Assembly: GCA_018267095.1 (NCBI GenBank)
Contig: JAFDZC010000018.1
Location: 547,604 to 611,603, forward strand
Direction of reading: 5' to 3'
DNA length: 64,000 nucleotides
Source of the DNA: Bacteroidota bacterium
GTDB taxonomy: Bacteria; Bacteroidota; Bacteroidia; Flavobacteriales; Flavobacteriaceae
Shown: positions 1 to 9,071 of the stretch, piece by piece
How positions within the stretch are numbered: the first letter of the stretch is position 1
Layout of the letters: every line of letters begins with the position of its first letter
The notes under the pieces: generated by a model
Databases searched by the model: none
What the model saw: only the letters and a program-made list of their open reading frames with translations
Told to the model about the DNA's origin: nothing
Made by a program: the position numbers and the translations under genes

Positions 1-414
1 GTGGCCTCCGGTGAAGCGGTTGCTGAATACGGGTTGAAACCTTTAGCCCGAATCGTCAGTTCGGCAGTAGTCGGTGTCGAACCTCGAATTATGGGTATCG
101 GACCCGTAGAGGCGAGTAAGCAAGCTTTAGCCAAAGCGGGTTTAACGCTTGAGCAAATGGATGTGATTGAACTCAACGAGGCGTTCGCAGCGCAAAGCAT
201 CGCGTGTATTCGTGCCCTAGGGTTAGCCGATAACGATCCGCGTATCAACCCGAATGGTGGCGCTATTGCCATTGGTCACCCACTCGGGGTAACGGGAGCC
301 AGAATTGCTTATTCTGCCGCTTTGGAATTACATCAAACCGGCAAACAATACGCCTTGATTACCATGTGTATTGGGGTAGGGCAAGGGTATGCGGTGATTA
401 TTGAACGCGCCTAA
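1..414 (+). CDS. paaJ: 3-oxoadipyl-CoA/acetyl-CoA thiolase, C-terminal part (gene cut by window edge)
   Basis: This is the C-terminal 137 residues of a thiolase; the N-terminal half with the acyl-accepting Cys lies outside the window. Visible thiolase signatures are NEAFA (the Asn/Glu turn), the GHPLGVTGAR His loop, and the second active-site Cys in TMCIGVGQGYA close to the C-terminus. The family cleaves 3-oxoacyl-CoA with CoA to give acetyl-CoA and a shortened acyl-CoA. The form MCIGVGQG fits PcaF/PaaJ 3-oxoadipyl-CoA thiolases, and the following paaZ and paaY genes support the last beta-oxidation-like step of phenylacetate catabolism. Specificity for 3-oxoadipyl-CoA is inferred from context. 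The first codon in the window (gtg) is internal to the gene. Confidence 0.85.
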   Translation: MASGEAVAEYGLKPLARIVSSAVVGVEPRIMGIGPVEASKQALAKAGLTLEQMDVIELNEAFAAQSIACIRALGLADNDPRINPNGGAIAIGHPLGVTGARIAYSAALELHQTGKQYALITMCIGVGQGYAVIIERA

Positions 415-428
415 AAAGAAAAATTGGG

Positions 429-510
429 TCACTAGCCCCGATGGCAGCGGTATCCCCGCAACGCAGTGAAGGGATATAGCGAACAGCGGGACCGAACATC
501 CCGAAAAAGC
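429..510 (+). repeat. Intergenic repeat, family 1, copy 1
   Basis: The block begins around tagccccgatggcagcggta and continues through a small inverted repeat to agcgaacagcgggacc. A second, diverged copy with the same beginning (tagccccgatt-gcagg) and end (gcgaaaagcggg-like) lies at about 25569-25636. Elements starting TAGCCCCGAT and ending AGCGGGA are common between Flavobacterium genes. It sits between the thiolase and paaZ. Function unknown. Confidence 0.65.
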
Positions 511-570
511 ACTCAAGTTTGTGCTTCAAAAAAAGATAACTAAAGACGCTCAGCGTTGAAGAGATATACT

Positions 571-3069
571 ATGAATAAAATGCAACATTACGTTTTAGGG
601 CAATGGACCACCGCCAACGGGTCGGGAACACCCACCTATGATGCGGTTACCGGCGAATTCATTGCGGAAACTTCCGTTGAAGGATTAGACATCCCGGCTA
701 TTTTGCACTACGGGCGTACCAAAGGCGGCGAAAAACTCCGAAAAATGACCTTTCAAGAACGCGGGAACATGCTGAAAAGTTTGGCGCTCTACTTGAACAA
801 ACGAAAAGAACCATTTTATGACCTGAGTTACCGCACAGGCGCTACCCGCGTGGACAGCTGGATCGATATTGAAGGGGGCTTCGGGAACTTGTTTGCCAAT
901 GCATCGTTGCGCAAATTATTTCCCAACCAACCGTATCACGTAGAAGGCGATCCGATTGATTTGTCGCGCGGCGGTCGTTTTATGGCGCATCACATCATGG
1001 TGCCGAAAAAAGGGGTAGCCATTCATATCAATGCCTTTAATTTCCCGATTTGGGGCATGTTAGAGAAATGTGCCGTGAACTGGATGGCGGGAATGCCAGC
1101 CGTGGTCTTGCCAGCGCCGTCAACGTCTTATTTGACCGAGGCGGTGGTGCGTGAAATCATCGCGTCCAATATTCTTCCGGAAGGGGCATTGCAACTGATT
1201 TGCGGTACCGTGACCAACATTTTTGATACCGTTGAAAGTCAGGACGTGATTACGTTCACGGGCTCGGCAGCTACCGGACGTAAATTGAAAGCCCATCCAC
1301 GTATCATCCAAGAGGCCGTTCCGTTTACTATGGAAGCCGACTCGCTAAATGCCTCCATTTTAGGAGTAGATGCCGTACTGGGAACACCCGAGTTTGACTT
1401 ATTCATCAACCAAGCGCGTAGCGAAATAACGGTGAAAGCCGGACAGAAATGTACCGCGATTCGCCGTATGATTGTCCCTGAAAACTTGATAGACGATGTG
1501 CAAAATGCTCTGGCGAAATCCTTAGATAAAGTAACCATTGGCGACCCACGCCTCAAAGAAGTTCGCATGGGTGCTTTGGTAAGCAAACACCAAGTCGAAG
1601 TGTTGAAAGGTCGCGTGAACGAACTCGCTCAGCACAGTCAAATCGTGTACGGTGGCGATTGGGATGCGGTTTCTTTAGTAGGTGCCAATACCCAAGGGGC
1701 GTTTGTTGCACCGGTAGTGTTGCGTCAAGACCGACCTTTCGAACATACTGCTGTGCACGAAATCGAAGCCTTCGGTCCGGTGTCGACATTAATGCCATAC
1801 AAAACTCTGGACCAAGCCATCGAATTGGCCCAAATGGGGAAAGGTTCGTTGGTGTCTTCGATCGTTACCAATTCTGATGAGATTGCCAAAGACTATGTAG
1901 TCAATGCGGCGTCGCACCACGGACGCATTCTCGTGCTTAACCGCGAAAATGCCAAACAAAGCACCGGTCACGGTTCGCCACTCCCATTACTCGTTCACGG
2001 CGGTCCGGGACGTGCCGGAGGCGGTGAAGAAATGGGCGGGGTACGCGGTATCAAACATTATATGCAACGCTGCGCGATTCAGGGTTCGCCCACCACGTTA
2101 ACCGAAATCACCGGTATTTACCAAGCCAATGCCAAATACAAGGAAGCCGACCAACATCCGTTCCAGTACCATTGGGAAGATATCCAGCCCGGAATGTCAT
2201 TAAAAACGCACAAGCGAACCATCACCGATACCGATATCATCAACTTTGCGAACCTCACTTGGGATCATTTCTATGCCCATACCGATATCACCTCCTTGGA
2301 CGGTAGTATTTTTGAAAAGCGTACCGCTCATGGGTATTTCATACTTTCGGCTGCCGCCGGATTATTCGTGTACCCAAACAAGGGACCAGTAGCTGCCAAC
2401 TATGGGTTGGAAGAATGCCGTTTCTTACGTCCGTTGTACCATAACGATACGGTGTATGTGCGTTTAACGTGCAAACAAAAAATCGAACGTGATGTCGCTT
2501 CGGCCGAACATCCAAGCGGTATTGTGAAATGGTTTGTCGAAGTTTTTGACAGCGAAGACGAATTGGTAGCCGTGGCCACGATTCTCACCATGGTGCAAAA
2601 AAAACAAACCGTTTTTGTGGAAATGACTACCGAGAAAATCCAAGCCTGTTTGGACAAATTGACCGAATCGTCCCAACCGAAATGGGGCATCCTCACCGCG
2701 CAACATTTGATCGAACATTTGGAAGAAGGCTACCGCATCATGTCGGGCGAAAAGCAAGATTTCGAGATTGCCACCCCCGAGAAGATTTTGGATAAAGTCC
2801 ACCATTCGTTATACAATTACGAACCCTTCCCGAAAGGAACCGCATTCCCAACCATGAAAAAAGGCGAGTTAGAAGACTTGATCCATCCTGATTTAGCCAC
2901 GGCCAAAGCCAAATTCTGGGAAGCGCGCGAGGCGTATGTAACGTTCTTCAAGCAAAATCCGGAGGCGCAGCTCAAGAATATGGTCTTTGGTCATTTGAAC
3001 CGCTATGAGAGTTATCTGCTCGAGCGCAAACATTTGAACCACCATTTTGAACAGTTTGGCGTTTTGTAA
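571..3069 (+). CDS. paaZ: Bifunctional PaaZ: aldehyde dehydrogenase plus MaoC-type enoyl-CoA hydratase, with extra C-terminal DUF1569-like domain
   Basis: PaaZ opens the oxepin-CoA ring (hydratase domain) and oxidises the resulting aldehyde (ALDH domain) in aerobic phenylacetate degradation. Residues 1 to about 530 are the ALDH half, with the general-base Glu in FTMEADSLNASI (near residue 255) and the catalytic Cys in KAGQKCTAIRR (near 294). Residues about 530-680 form the MaoC-like (R)-hydratase fold, with WDHFYAHTD and KRTAHGYF. The protein is 832 residues, about 150 longer than E. coli PaaZ (681). The tail, from about residue 684, contains KWGILTAQHLIEHLEEG and resembles the DinB-like DUF1569 family. 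An upstream in-frame TTG at 556 exists, but the ATG at 571 begins the conserved MNKMQHYVLGQW region. Confidence 0.93.
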   Translation: MNKMQHYVLGQWTTANGSGTPTYDAVTGEFIAETSVEGLDIPAILHYGRTKGGEKLRKMTFQERGNMLKSLALYLNKRKEPFYDLSYRTGATRVDSWIDIEGGFGNLFANASLRKLFPNQPYHVEGDPIDLSRGGRFMAHHIMVPKKGVAIHINAFNFPIWGMLEKCAVNWMAGMPAVVLPAPSTSYLTEAVVREIIASNILPEGALQLICGTVTNIFDTVESQDVITFTGSAATGRKLKAHPRIIQEAVPFTMEADSLNASILGVDAVLGTPEFDLFINQARSEITVKAGQKCTAIRRMIVPENLIDDVQNALAKSLDKVTIGDPRLKEVRMGALVSKHQVEVLKGRVNELAQHSQIVYGGDWDAVSLVGANTQGAFVAPVVLRQDRPFEHTAVHEIEAFGPVSTLMPYKTLDQAIELAQMGKGSLVSSIVTNSDEIAKDYVVNAASHHGRILVLNRENAKQSTGHGSPLPLLVHGGPGRAGGGEEMGGVRGIKHYMQRCAIQGSPTTLTEITGIYQANAKYKEADQHPFQYHWEDIQPGMSLKTHKRTITDTDIINFANLTWDHFYAHTDITSLDGSIFEKRTAHGYFILSAAAGLFVYPNKGPVAANYGLEECRFLRPLYHNDTVYVRLTCKQKIERDVASAEHPSGIVKWFVEVFDSEDELVAVATILTMVQKKQTVFVEMTTEKIQACLDKLTESSQPKWGILTAQHLIEHLEEGYRIMSGEKQDFEIATPEKILDKVHHSLYNYEPFPKGTAFPTMKKGELEDLIHPDLATAKAKFWEAREAYVTFFKQNPEAQLKNMVFGHLNRYESYLLERKHLNHHFEQFGVL

Positions 3070-3074
3070 AAGTC

Positions 3075-3165
3075 AGAAGCCGGGAACCTGCTGTACGCTA
3101 CTATCTTTCGCGCCGAACCCCGCCGCAAAAGGATAACCGCTTCCATCAGGGCTAGGGCTTGAGTA
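3075..3165 (+). repeat. Intergenic repeat, family 2, copy A
   Basis: This GC-rich block between paaZ and the enoyl-CoA hydratase gene contains gctgtacgctactatcttt, then gcaaaaggataaccgct at 3125-3141, then tccatcagggctagggc. The 17-base core gcaaaaggataaccgct recurs exactly at 37394-37410, and ccatcagggct recurs at about 21376. Such elements are familiar between flavobacterial genes. No coding potential is apparent. Confidence 0.6.
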
Positions 3166-3215
3166 TACAATTGAAATATTGAATTAAAGTTGAACATTAT
3201 CGAAATCAAGCCATA

Positions 3216-3989
3216 ATGAACAACACAGAAAATAATATGGAACACTACGTAAAACACCACATACAAGAAAACATTGCCACGATTGAGTTTTTTCATCCGG
3301 AGCAAAATTCGCTGCCGGGAGCCGTTTTGGCTGAATTGGCACAAACCATTACCGAAGTCGGACAACGCGAAGACGTAAAAGTCATCATCTTGCAAAGCGG
3401 TGGCGACCGGACGTTTTGTGCCGGAGCGAGTTTCAAAGAGCTCATCGCCATCAACGATGCCGCTACAGGAAAAGTATTTTTCTCCGGCTTTGCCAATGTC
3501 ATCAATGCCATGCGCAAATGTCCGAAGTTCATCATCGGACGCATACAAGGAAAAACCGTAGGCGGCGGCGTGGGTATTGCAGCGGCCACCGACTATTGCA
3601 TGGCCACCCAGTTTGCAGCAATTAAACTCAGCGAACTCAATGTCGGAATAGGACCCTTTGTGGTGTCGCCCGCTATTGAACGCAAAATGGGTGTTTCGGC
3701 AACGGCGCAAATCGCCATTGATGCCAATACGTTTTATGAAGCGTCTTGGGCCCGCGAAAAAGGATTGTTTGCCCAAGTCTTTCCGTCGTTGGAAGAACTA
3801 GATGCAGCGGTTTGGGCTTTTGCACAGCACCTATGCACTTATAATCCCGAAGCCATGCTTGAAATGAAAAAAGTCTTTTGGCGCGGCACCGATGATTGGG
3901 ATACGTTACTCGCCGAACGCGCAGCCATCAGCGGGCGTTTGGTGTTAAGCGAATTCACCAAAGCAAAATTGGAAAAGTTTAAAAGCTAA
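3216..3989 (+). CDS. Enoyl-CoA hydratase/isomerase family protein of the phenylacetate cluster
   Basis: A crotonase-fold protein of 257 residues. Family features seen are the CoA-binding/oxyanion segment DRTFCAGASFKEL and the second oxyanion loop GKTVGGGVGIAAATDYCMA, followed by LSELNVGIGPFVVSP where crotonases carry their active-site loop. Position between paaZ and paaY suggests a PaaF/PaaG-type role (hydration or isomerisation of unsaturated ring-derived CoA esters), but the sequence is divergent from PaaG and the exact reaction cannot be fixed from sequence. The start is ATG at 3216; a second in-frame ATG at 3237 (MEHYVKHH) is about equally plausible. Fifteen bases separate it from paaY. 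Confidence 0.82.
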   Translation: MNNTENNMEHYVKHHIQENIATIEFFHPEQNSLPGAVLAELAQTITEVGQREDVKVIILQSGGDRTFCAGASFKELIAINDAATGKVFFSGFANVINAMRKCPKFIIGRIQGKTVGGGVGIAAATDYCMATQFAAIKLSELNVGIGPFVVSPAIERKMGVSATAQIAIDANTFYEASWAREKGLFAQVFPSLEELDAAVWAFAQHLCTYNPEAMLEMKKVFWRGTDDWDTLLAERAAISGRLVLSEFTKAKLEKFKS

Positions 3990-4004
3990 CCTGAAAGCAA
4001 AGCA

Positions 4005-4601
4005 ATGATCTACGAATTCAAAGGGTTCATTCCCGTCATCCACGAAAGTAGCTTTATTCACCCGCAAGCATCGGTTACGGGGAATGTGATTATTGGGAAA
4101 AACGTGTATGTCGGGCCCGGCGCTGCCATTCGCGGTGATTGGGGTGGAATCATCATTGAAGACGGTTGTAATGTTCAAGAAAATTGCACCATTCATATGT
4201 TTCCGGGTAAGAACATCACACTCAAAGCCGGAGCGCACATTGGTCATGGAGCCATTATCCACGGAGCCAACATTGGCGCTAACTGTTTGGTTGGCATGAA
4301 TGCAGTGATTATGGACGATGCTGAAATTGGCGATGAATGCATCATTGGTGCGTTAACTTTTGTCAAAGCCGAAATGAAAATTCCCAACCGAAAAATGGTG
4401 GTCGGAAACCCGGCGGTCATTGTCAAAGATATTTCAGACGAGATGATTGCCTGGAAAACCAAAGGAACCCAATTCTACCAACAATTGCCCCAAGAGTTAT
4501 ACGAAACGCTGCGAGTTGTAGAGCCGCTAAGGGAAATCCCGAAAGATCGCCCCACGCAAGAAGCGTTTTATAAAACTTTAGAAGAATTTAGAAAAAAATA
4601 A
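4005..4601 (+). CDS. paaY: PaaY-like hexapeptide-repeat (gamma-carbonic-anhydrase fold) protein
   Basis: A 198-residue left-handed beta-helix protein. Hexapeptide repeats are visible from SVTGNVIIGKNVYVGPGAAI to about residue 135, with His residues in NCTIHMFP, AHIGHGAIIHGA at positions where gamma-carbonic anhydrases and PaaY bind metal. PaaY is a thioesterase that removes dead-end CoA esters formed during phenylacetate catabolism. The length, the tail QELYETLRVVEPL and the paa neighbours favour PaaY over a generic carbonic-anhydrase-like protein. Last recognisable gene of the paa block in this window. Confidence 0.88.
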   Translation: MIYEFKGFIPVIHESSFIHPQASVTGNVIIGKNVYVGPGAAIRGDWGGIIIEDGCNVQENCTIHMFPGKNITLKAGAHIGHGAIIHGANIGANCLVGMNAVIMDDAEIGDECIIGALTFVKAEMKIPNRKMVVGNPAVIVKDISDEMIAWKTKGTQFYQQLPQELYETLRVVEPLREIPKDRPTQEAFYKTLEEFRKK

Positions 4602-4632
4602 TCTTAACCTGATAGGTTTAAAATAGAGTAGA

Positions 4633-5910
4633 ATGTTTGAATTCAAAATGCCCAAATTGGGTGAAAGCATTTCCGAAGCCACCGTGATTAGTTGGCTCAA
4701 AAATGTGGGCGATTTTATCTCGGCCGAGGAAACGCTTTTAGAAGTGGCCACCGACAAAGTAGACAGCGAAGTGCCCTCACCGGTTTCGGGGACCATCAAA
4801 GAAATTCGTTTTCAAAAAAACGATGTGGTCACCGTAGGAACCGTTATGGCGTTGATTGAAGTTTCAGCAGATGCTGCGGTACACGCGCAAACAGCTACCA
4901 ATTCTTCAGAAGCGAAACCAACTGCTCCCGTCAGTGTCGTTTCTGAACCAAGCGTTGCACAATTGCGAACCGGCGGAACCACTTTTTTATCACCGCTCAT
5001 CATCAGTATTGCCCAAAAAGAAAACCTTTCGATAGAAGAATTACAACTCATTCCGGGTTCGGGAGCAGACGGACGTTTGCAAAAAAGTGATGTCTATAAC
5101 TACTTGAAAAACCGCAAGTATCCTGTACAAAGCAAACCATCATCTACCAACCCACAACCGACATCATCCTATCCAAAACCCAAAATCAACTTCACCGAAG
5201 GCAAAGATTATATCATCGAAATGGACCGTATGCGCAAGATGATTGCCGATCATATGGTGTATTCCAAACAAACTTCGCCGCATGTGACATCTTATCTAGA
5301 AGTTGATGTCACAGAATTAGTGGCTTGGCGTAATGCAAACAAAGACACTTTTCAGTCGAAAACCGGTGAGAAGTTGACTTTTACGCCCATCTTTGTAGAT
5401 GCCGTAGCGAAAGCCATACAAGATTATCCCTTAATTAATGTGGCGGTCGAAGGCAACAAAATTTATGTTCGCAAAGACATCAACATCGGTATGGCCACGG
5501 CTTTACCATCGGGGAATCTGATTGTTCCGGTGGTAAAAAATGCAGCTGAAAAAGATTTAATTGCTCTGGCAAAAGAGGTCAATCATTTGGCCGAAAGCGC
5601 TCGCAACAACCAACTCAAACCCGAAGAAATTCAAGGAAGTACGTTTACGATTTCAAATGTGGGAACTTTTGGCAGCCTGATGGGCACACCCATCATCAAC
5701 CAGCCCGAAGTGGCCATTTTGGCTTTTGGCCTCATCAAAAAACGTCCGGAAGTAATTACTACTGAAAAGGGCGACGAAATTGCCATTCGCAGCATGATGT
5801 TCCTCTCGTTATCGTTTGACCACCGCGTGGTTGACGGTTTCTTGGGCGGTTCGTTCTTGCGCAAAGTAGGCGATTACTTAGAACAATTCAATACCAACAC
5901 AACACTATAA
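4633..5910 (+). CDS. bkdB: Branched-chain 2-oxo acid dehydrogenase E2 (dihydrolipoamide acyltransferase)
   Basis: A 425-residue E2 subunit. Residues 1-80 form a lipoyl domain starting MFEFKMPKLGESISEA, with the lipoylated Lys in EVATDKVDSEV. A Pro/Ala/Ser/Thr-rich linker follows, then the peripheral-subunit-binding domain (LSPLIISIAQKENL to VYNYLKNRK, about 118-157), a second linker, and the acyltransferase domain ending with the catalytic motif SFDHRVVDGFLGG. Three bases separate its stop from ilvE, and the fused E1 gene follows, which argues for the branched-chain complex over pyruvate or 2-oxoglutarate dehydrogenase. No E3 gene is present; the lipoamide dehydrogenase must be encoded elsewhere. 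Confidence 0.9.
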   Translation: MFEFKMPKLGESISEATVISWLKNVGDFISAEETLLEVATDKVDSEVPSPVSGTIKEIRFQKNDVVTVGTVMALIEVSADAAVHAQTATNSSEAKPTAPVSVVSEPSVAQLRTGGTTFLSPLIISIAQKENLSIEELQLIPGSGADGRLQKSDVYNYLKNRKYPVQSKPSSTNPQPTSSYPKPKINFTEGKDYIIEMDRMRKMIADHMVYSKQTSPHVTSYLEVDVTELVAWRNANKDTFQSKTGEKLTFTPIFVDAVAKAIQDYPLINVAVEGNKIYVRKDINIGMATALPSGNLIVPVVKNAAEKDLIALAKEVNHLAESARNNQLKPEEIQGSTFTISNVGTFGSLMGTPIINQPEVAILAFGLIKKRPEVITTEKGDEIAIRSMMFLSLSFDHRVVDGFLGGSFLRKVGDYLEQFNTNTTL

Positions 5911-5913
5911 AAT

Positions 5914-6984
5914 ATGCAAGATCTCATGACACAGTCCATAAAAATTACACCGGTAGCTCAATCCAGAGTAGCCCAAGTAGAACTCAACAACAGCATCGTG
6001 ATGGGTACCCAATTTTCCGATCATATGTTCGTTTGCGATTATATTGACGGGGCTTGGAGCAACGCCCGAATTGAGCCGTTAAACCTTATTCCGACGCATC
6101 CGGCCGCCATGGCTTTGCACTACGGACAAGCTATTTTTGAAGGTATGAAAGCTACTTTGGGTCAAGACGGAACACCGCTTTTGTTTCGCCCTGAAGAAAA
6201 TGCCAAACGATTGAACCACAGTGCCGATCGTATGGGCATGCCATTGTTTCCGGAAGATTTGTTTGTAGAAGCCTTGAAGCAATATGTGGCACTCGAGAAA
6301 GCATGGATTCCTACCCAAGAAGGCAGCGCTTTATACTTGCGACCATTTATGTATGCCGACGAACCTTTCATCGGCATGCGCGCCGCCACGACTTATAAAT
6401 TTGTAATCATTGGCTCTCCGGCCGGACCATTTTTTAGTCGTAAGATTAAATTGTACGCCGAAAAAAAATACGTTCGTGCCGTCAACGGAGGAACCGGTGA
6501 AGCCAAAGCCGCCGGGAATTACGCTGCCGCCATTCGTCCAACTGAATACGCCAAAGCCAAAGGTTATGATCAAGTTTTGTGGCTCGATGCGCATGATTTT
6601 AATTATATCCAAGAAGTCGGGACGATGAATATTTTCTTTAAAATTAACGGAAAATTCATTACTCCGAATTTAAGCGGTTCGATTCTCAGCGGAATTACCC
6701 GTATGAGTGTTATTGACTTGTTGCGTCACAAAGGCTTTGAAGTCACTGAGCGTCCTATTACGATGGATGAAATCAAAGCCGCACATGAAGCCGGGAAATT
6801 AGAAGAAGCTTTCGGTACCGGAACCGCGGTAGGCATTGCGATGGTTGAAGAAATCGGCAACAACGATTTTACACTGAAGTTGCCCGAAGCCAATCCGGTT
6901 TCGGTGTTGGTTAACAATACCTTGAATGCTATAAAAGTACAACAAGAAGCCGATCCATTCGGTTGGATTGTACCCGCAAAATAA
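5914..6984 (+). CDS. ilvE: Branched-chain amino acid aminotransferase
   Basis: A fold-type IV PLP transaminase of 356 residues that interconverts Leu/Ile/Val and their 2-oxo acids. Seen: HYGQAIFEGMKA near the N-terminus, the Schiff-base Lys in TGEAKAAGNYAAAI, EVGTMNIFF, and the phosphate-binding SGSILSGITRMS and FGTGTAVGI loops. Lying between E2 and E1 of the branched-chain dehydrogenase with 3-base and 26-base gaps, it most likely works in the catabolic direction, feeding 2-oxo acids to the complex. Start ATG at 5914; an internal ATG (MTQSIK) at 5926 is possible. Confidence 0.95.
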   Translation: MQDLMTQSIKITPVAQSRVAQVELNNSIVMGTQFSDHMFVCDYIDGAWSNARIEPLNLIPTHPAAMALHYGQAIFEGMKATLGQDGTPLLFRPEENAKRLNHSADRMGMPLFPEDLFVEALKQYVALEKAWIPTQEGSALYLRPFMYADEPFIGMRAATTYKFVIIGSPAGPFFSRKIKLYAEKKYVRAVNGGTGEAKAAGNYAAAIRPTEYAKAKGYDQVLWLDAHDFNYIQEVGTMNIFFKINGKFITPNLSGSILSGITRMSVIDLLRHKGFEVTERPITMDEIKAAHEAGKLEEAFGTGTAVGIAMVEEIGNNDFTLKLPEANPVSVLVNNTLNAIKVQQEADPFGWIVPAK

Positions 6985-7010
6985 TCTGCACAAGCCAGTG
7001 CCCAAAACTT

Positions 7011-9056
7011 ATGATGGATCCAAAAATATTAGAAAAAGCGTTTACGACCATGGTCACTGCCAAAACTATGGCCGAGTGGTATGAAGCCAATTTCAAAACC
7101 GTTTCTAAATATGTGCACGCCACTTCGCGTGGACACGAGGCGATTCAAATTGCCCTAGCGATGCAGCTCGGTCCACAAGATTATGCCTTTCCGTATTACC
7201 GTGACGATGCCATGTTGTTGGGCATCGGGATGCAACCCTATGATTTGATGTTGCAACTCATGGCCAAACGCGATGATCCGTTTTCGGGCGGGCGCACTTA
7301 TTATTGTCATCCGAGTTTGCGCGATGCCAATAAACCCAAGATTCCGCATCAATCTTCGGCAACGGGTATGCAAGCCATTCCGGCCACCGGAGCGGCCATG
7401 GGATTTTGGTACAAAGAGAGCGCCGGAATCCCTTATGAATCCTCAGAAATGCCTTTGGTGGTTTGCTCTTTGGGCGATGCTTCGGTGACCGAAGGTGAAA
7501 TTGCAGAAGCCTTTCAAATGGCGGCTTTAAAGCAATTGCCCATTTTGTATTTGGTACAAGACAACGGATGGGATATTTCAGCGAATGCAAAAGAAACTCG
7601 TTCACAAAACGCTTATGAATATGCGCAAGGGTTTCACGGTTTAGAAGCCGTCAGCATTGACGGAGCAAATTTTACAGAAAGTTATAACGCCCTTGGAAAA
7701 GTAATTCAAACTATACGCACCGAACGCCGTCCGTTTTTGGTACATGCCAAAGTTCCGTTGCTCAACCACCATACTTCTGGGGTTCGCATGGAATGGTACC
7801 GCGACGATTTAGACGAAGCGCGTTCACGTGATCCGTATCCGGTGCTTTGGAGGCAAATGCTCGAAGCCGGATTTTCTGAGCGCGATTTAAAAACCATAGA
7901 AGCTTCAGTTTTAGAAAAGGTAAAAGCCGATTATGAAAAGGCATTACAAGCCGAAGATCCACGTCCGGAAGATTTATTTACGCATGATTTTGCACCGACA
8001 CCGATAACGGATGAAGTCGGAGCGCGCAATCCGGAGCGAGAAGACAAAGTTGTCATGGTCGATTGTGCCTTGTTTGCGGTCGAAGAGCTCATGAAAAAGC
8101 ACCCCGAATGTTTGCTTTACGGTCAAGACGTGGGCGGACGTTTAGGCGGCGTGTTCCGCGAAGCTGCTACTTTAGCACAAAAATTTGGTGACAATCGCGT
8201 GTTTAATACACCCATTCAAGAAGCCTTTATTGTCGGTTCAACCGTAGGAATGTCTGCAGTCGGTTTGAAACCCATTGTTGAGGTTCAGTTTGCCGATTAC
8301 ATTTGGCCGGGCTTGAACCAGTTGTTTACCGAGGTCAGTCGTTCGTGTTATTTAACCAACGGAAAATGGCCGGTGAGCATGATTCTGCGCGTTCCGATTG
8401 GCGCCTATGGCAGCGGCGGGCCGTATCATTCATCTTCGGTCGAAAGTGTGCTGACGAACATTCGTGGGATTAAAATTGCCTATCCAAGCAACGGAGCTGA
8501 CTTGAAAGGTTTGATGAAAGCTGCTTATTACGATCCGAATCCGGTGGTGATTTTAGAACACAAAGGCTTGTACTGGAGCAAAGTCAAAGGAACCGATATG
8601 GCGCGTGTGAATGAACCTTCAGAAGATTATATTTTACCATTTGGGAAGGCCAACCTCGTTCAGGAAATTTGGCCGCAAGAAACCACCGAAACACTTACTG
8701 TTATTACCTACGGAATGGGCGTTCATTGGGCGCTCAATGCTTCAGCCGATCTTAAAAACCAAGTTGAGATTGTCGACTTGCGCACGTTGTATCCACTCGA
8801 TGAAGCAACGATTTTCAAATCGGTACGCAAAGCCAAAAAATGTTTGGTCGTGACAGAAGAACCCGTGAATAATTCTTTTGCACGCAGTTTGGCCGGACGT
8901 ATTCAAGAGGAATGTTTTCGCGATTTAGATGCGCCGGTGATGGTCATCGGTTCTGAAAATCTGCCAGCGATTCCGCTCAACAGTACTTTGGAACAGACTA
9001 TGATTCCAAATGCTGATAAAGTCAAAGCCAAAATAAATGAGTTATTGCGCTACTAA
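7011..9056 (+). CDS. bkdA: Branched-chain 2-oxo acid dehydrogenase E1, fused alpha and beta subunits
   Basis: One 681-residue polypeptide carries both E1 subunits. The alpha half (about 1-330) has HATSRGHEAIQIA, YYRDDAMLLGIGM and a thiamine-diphosphate motif from VCSLGDASVTEGE to LVQDNGWDIS. The beta half (about 345-681) starts VDCALFAVEELMKKHP, continues with the active-site region LYGQDVGGRLGGVFREA and PIQEAFIVG, and ends with a transketolase C-terminal domain (VTYGMGVHWAL-like, TEEPVNNSFA). Single-chain E1 of this type is usual in Bacteroidota. Start chosen at ATG 7011 (MMDPKILEKAF); the reading frame extends upstream, but that part has no similarity to E1 and overlaps ilvE. Confidence 0.93.
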   Translation: MMDPKILEKAFTTMVTAKTMAEWYEANFKTVSKYVHATSRGHEAIQIALAMQLGPQDYAFPYYRDDAMLLGIGMQPYDLMLQLMAKRDDPFSGGRTYYCHPSLRDANKPKIPHQSSATGMQAIPATGAAMGFWYKESAGIPYESSEMPLVVCSLGDASVTEGEIAEAFQMAALKQLPILYLVQDNGWDISANAKETRSQNAYEYAQGFHGLEAVSIDGANFTESYNALGKVIQTIRTERRPFLVHAKVPLLNHHTSGVRMEWYRDDLDEARSRDPYPVLWRQMLEAGFSERDLKTIEASVLEKVKADYEKALQAEDPRPEDLFTHDFAPTPITDEVGARNPEREDKVVMVDCALFAVEELMKKHPECLLYGQDVGGRLGGVFREAATLAQKFGDNRVFNTPIQEAFIVGSTVGMSAVGLKPIVEVQFADYIWPGLNQLFTEVSRSCYLTNGKWPVSMILRVPIGAYGSGGPYHSSSVESVLTNIRGIKIAYPSNGADLKGLMKAAYYDPNPVVILEHKGLYWSKVKGTDMARVNEPSEDYILPFGKANLVQEIWPQETTETLTVITYGMGVHWALNASADLKNQVEIVDLRTLYPLDEATIFKSVRKAKKCLVVTEEPVNNSFARSLAGRIQEECFRDLDAPVMVIGSENLPAIPLNSTLEQTMIPNADKVKAKINELLRY

Positions 9057-9071
9057 TATGGAACTGGTATC

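Noticed and set aside
3012-3776. Long minus-strand frame opposite the enoyl-CoA hydratase gene
   Set aside because: Antisense of a clear crotonase-family gene; no signal, motif or promoter of its own.
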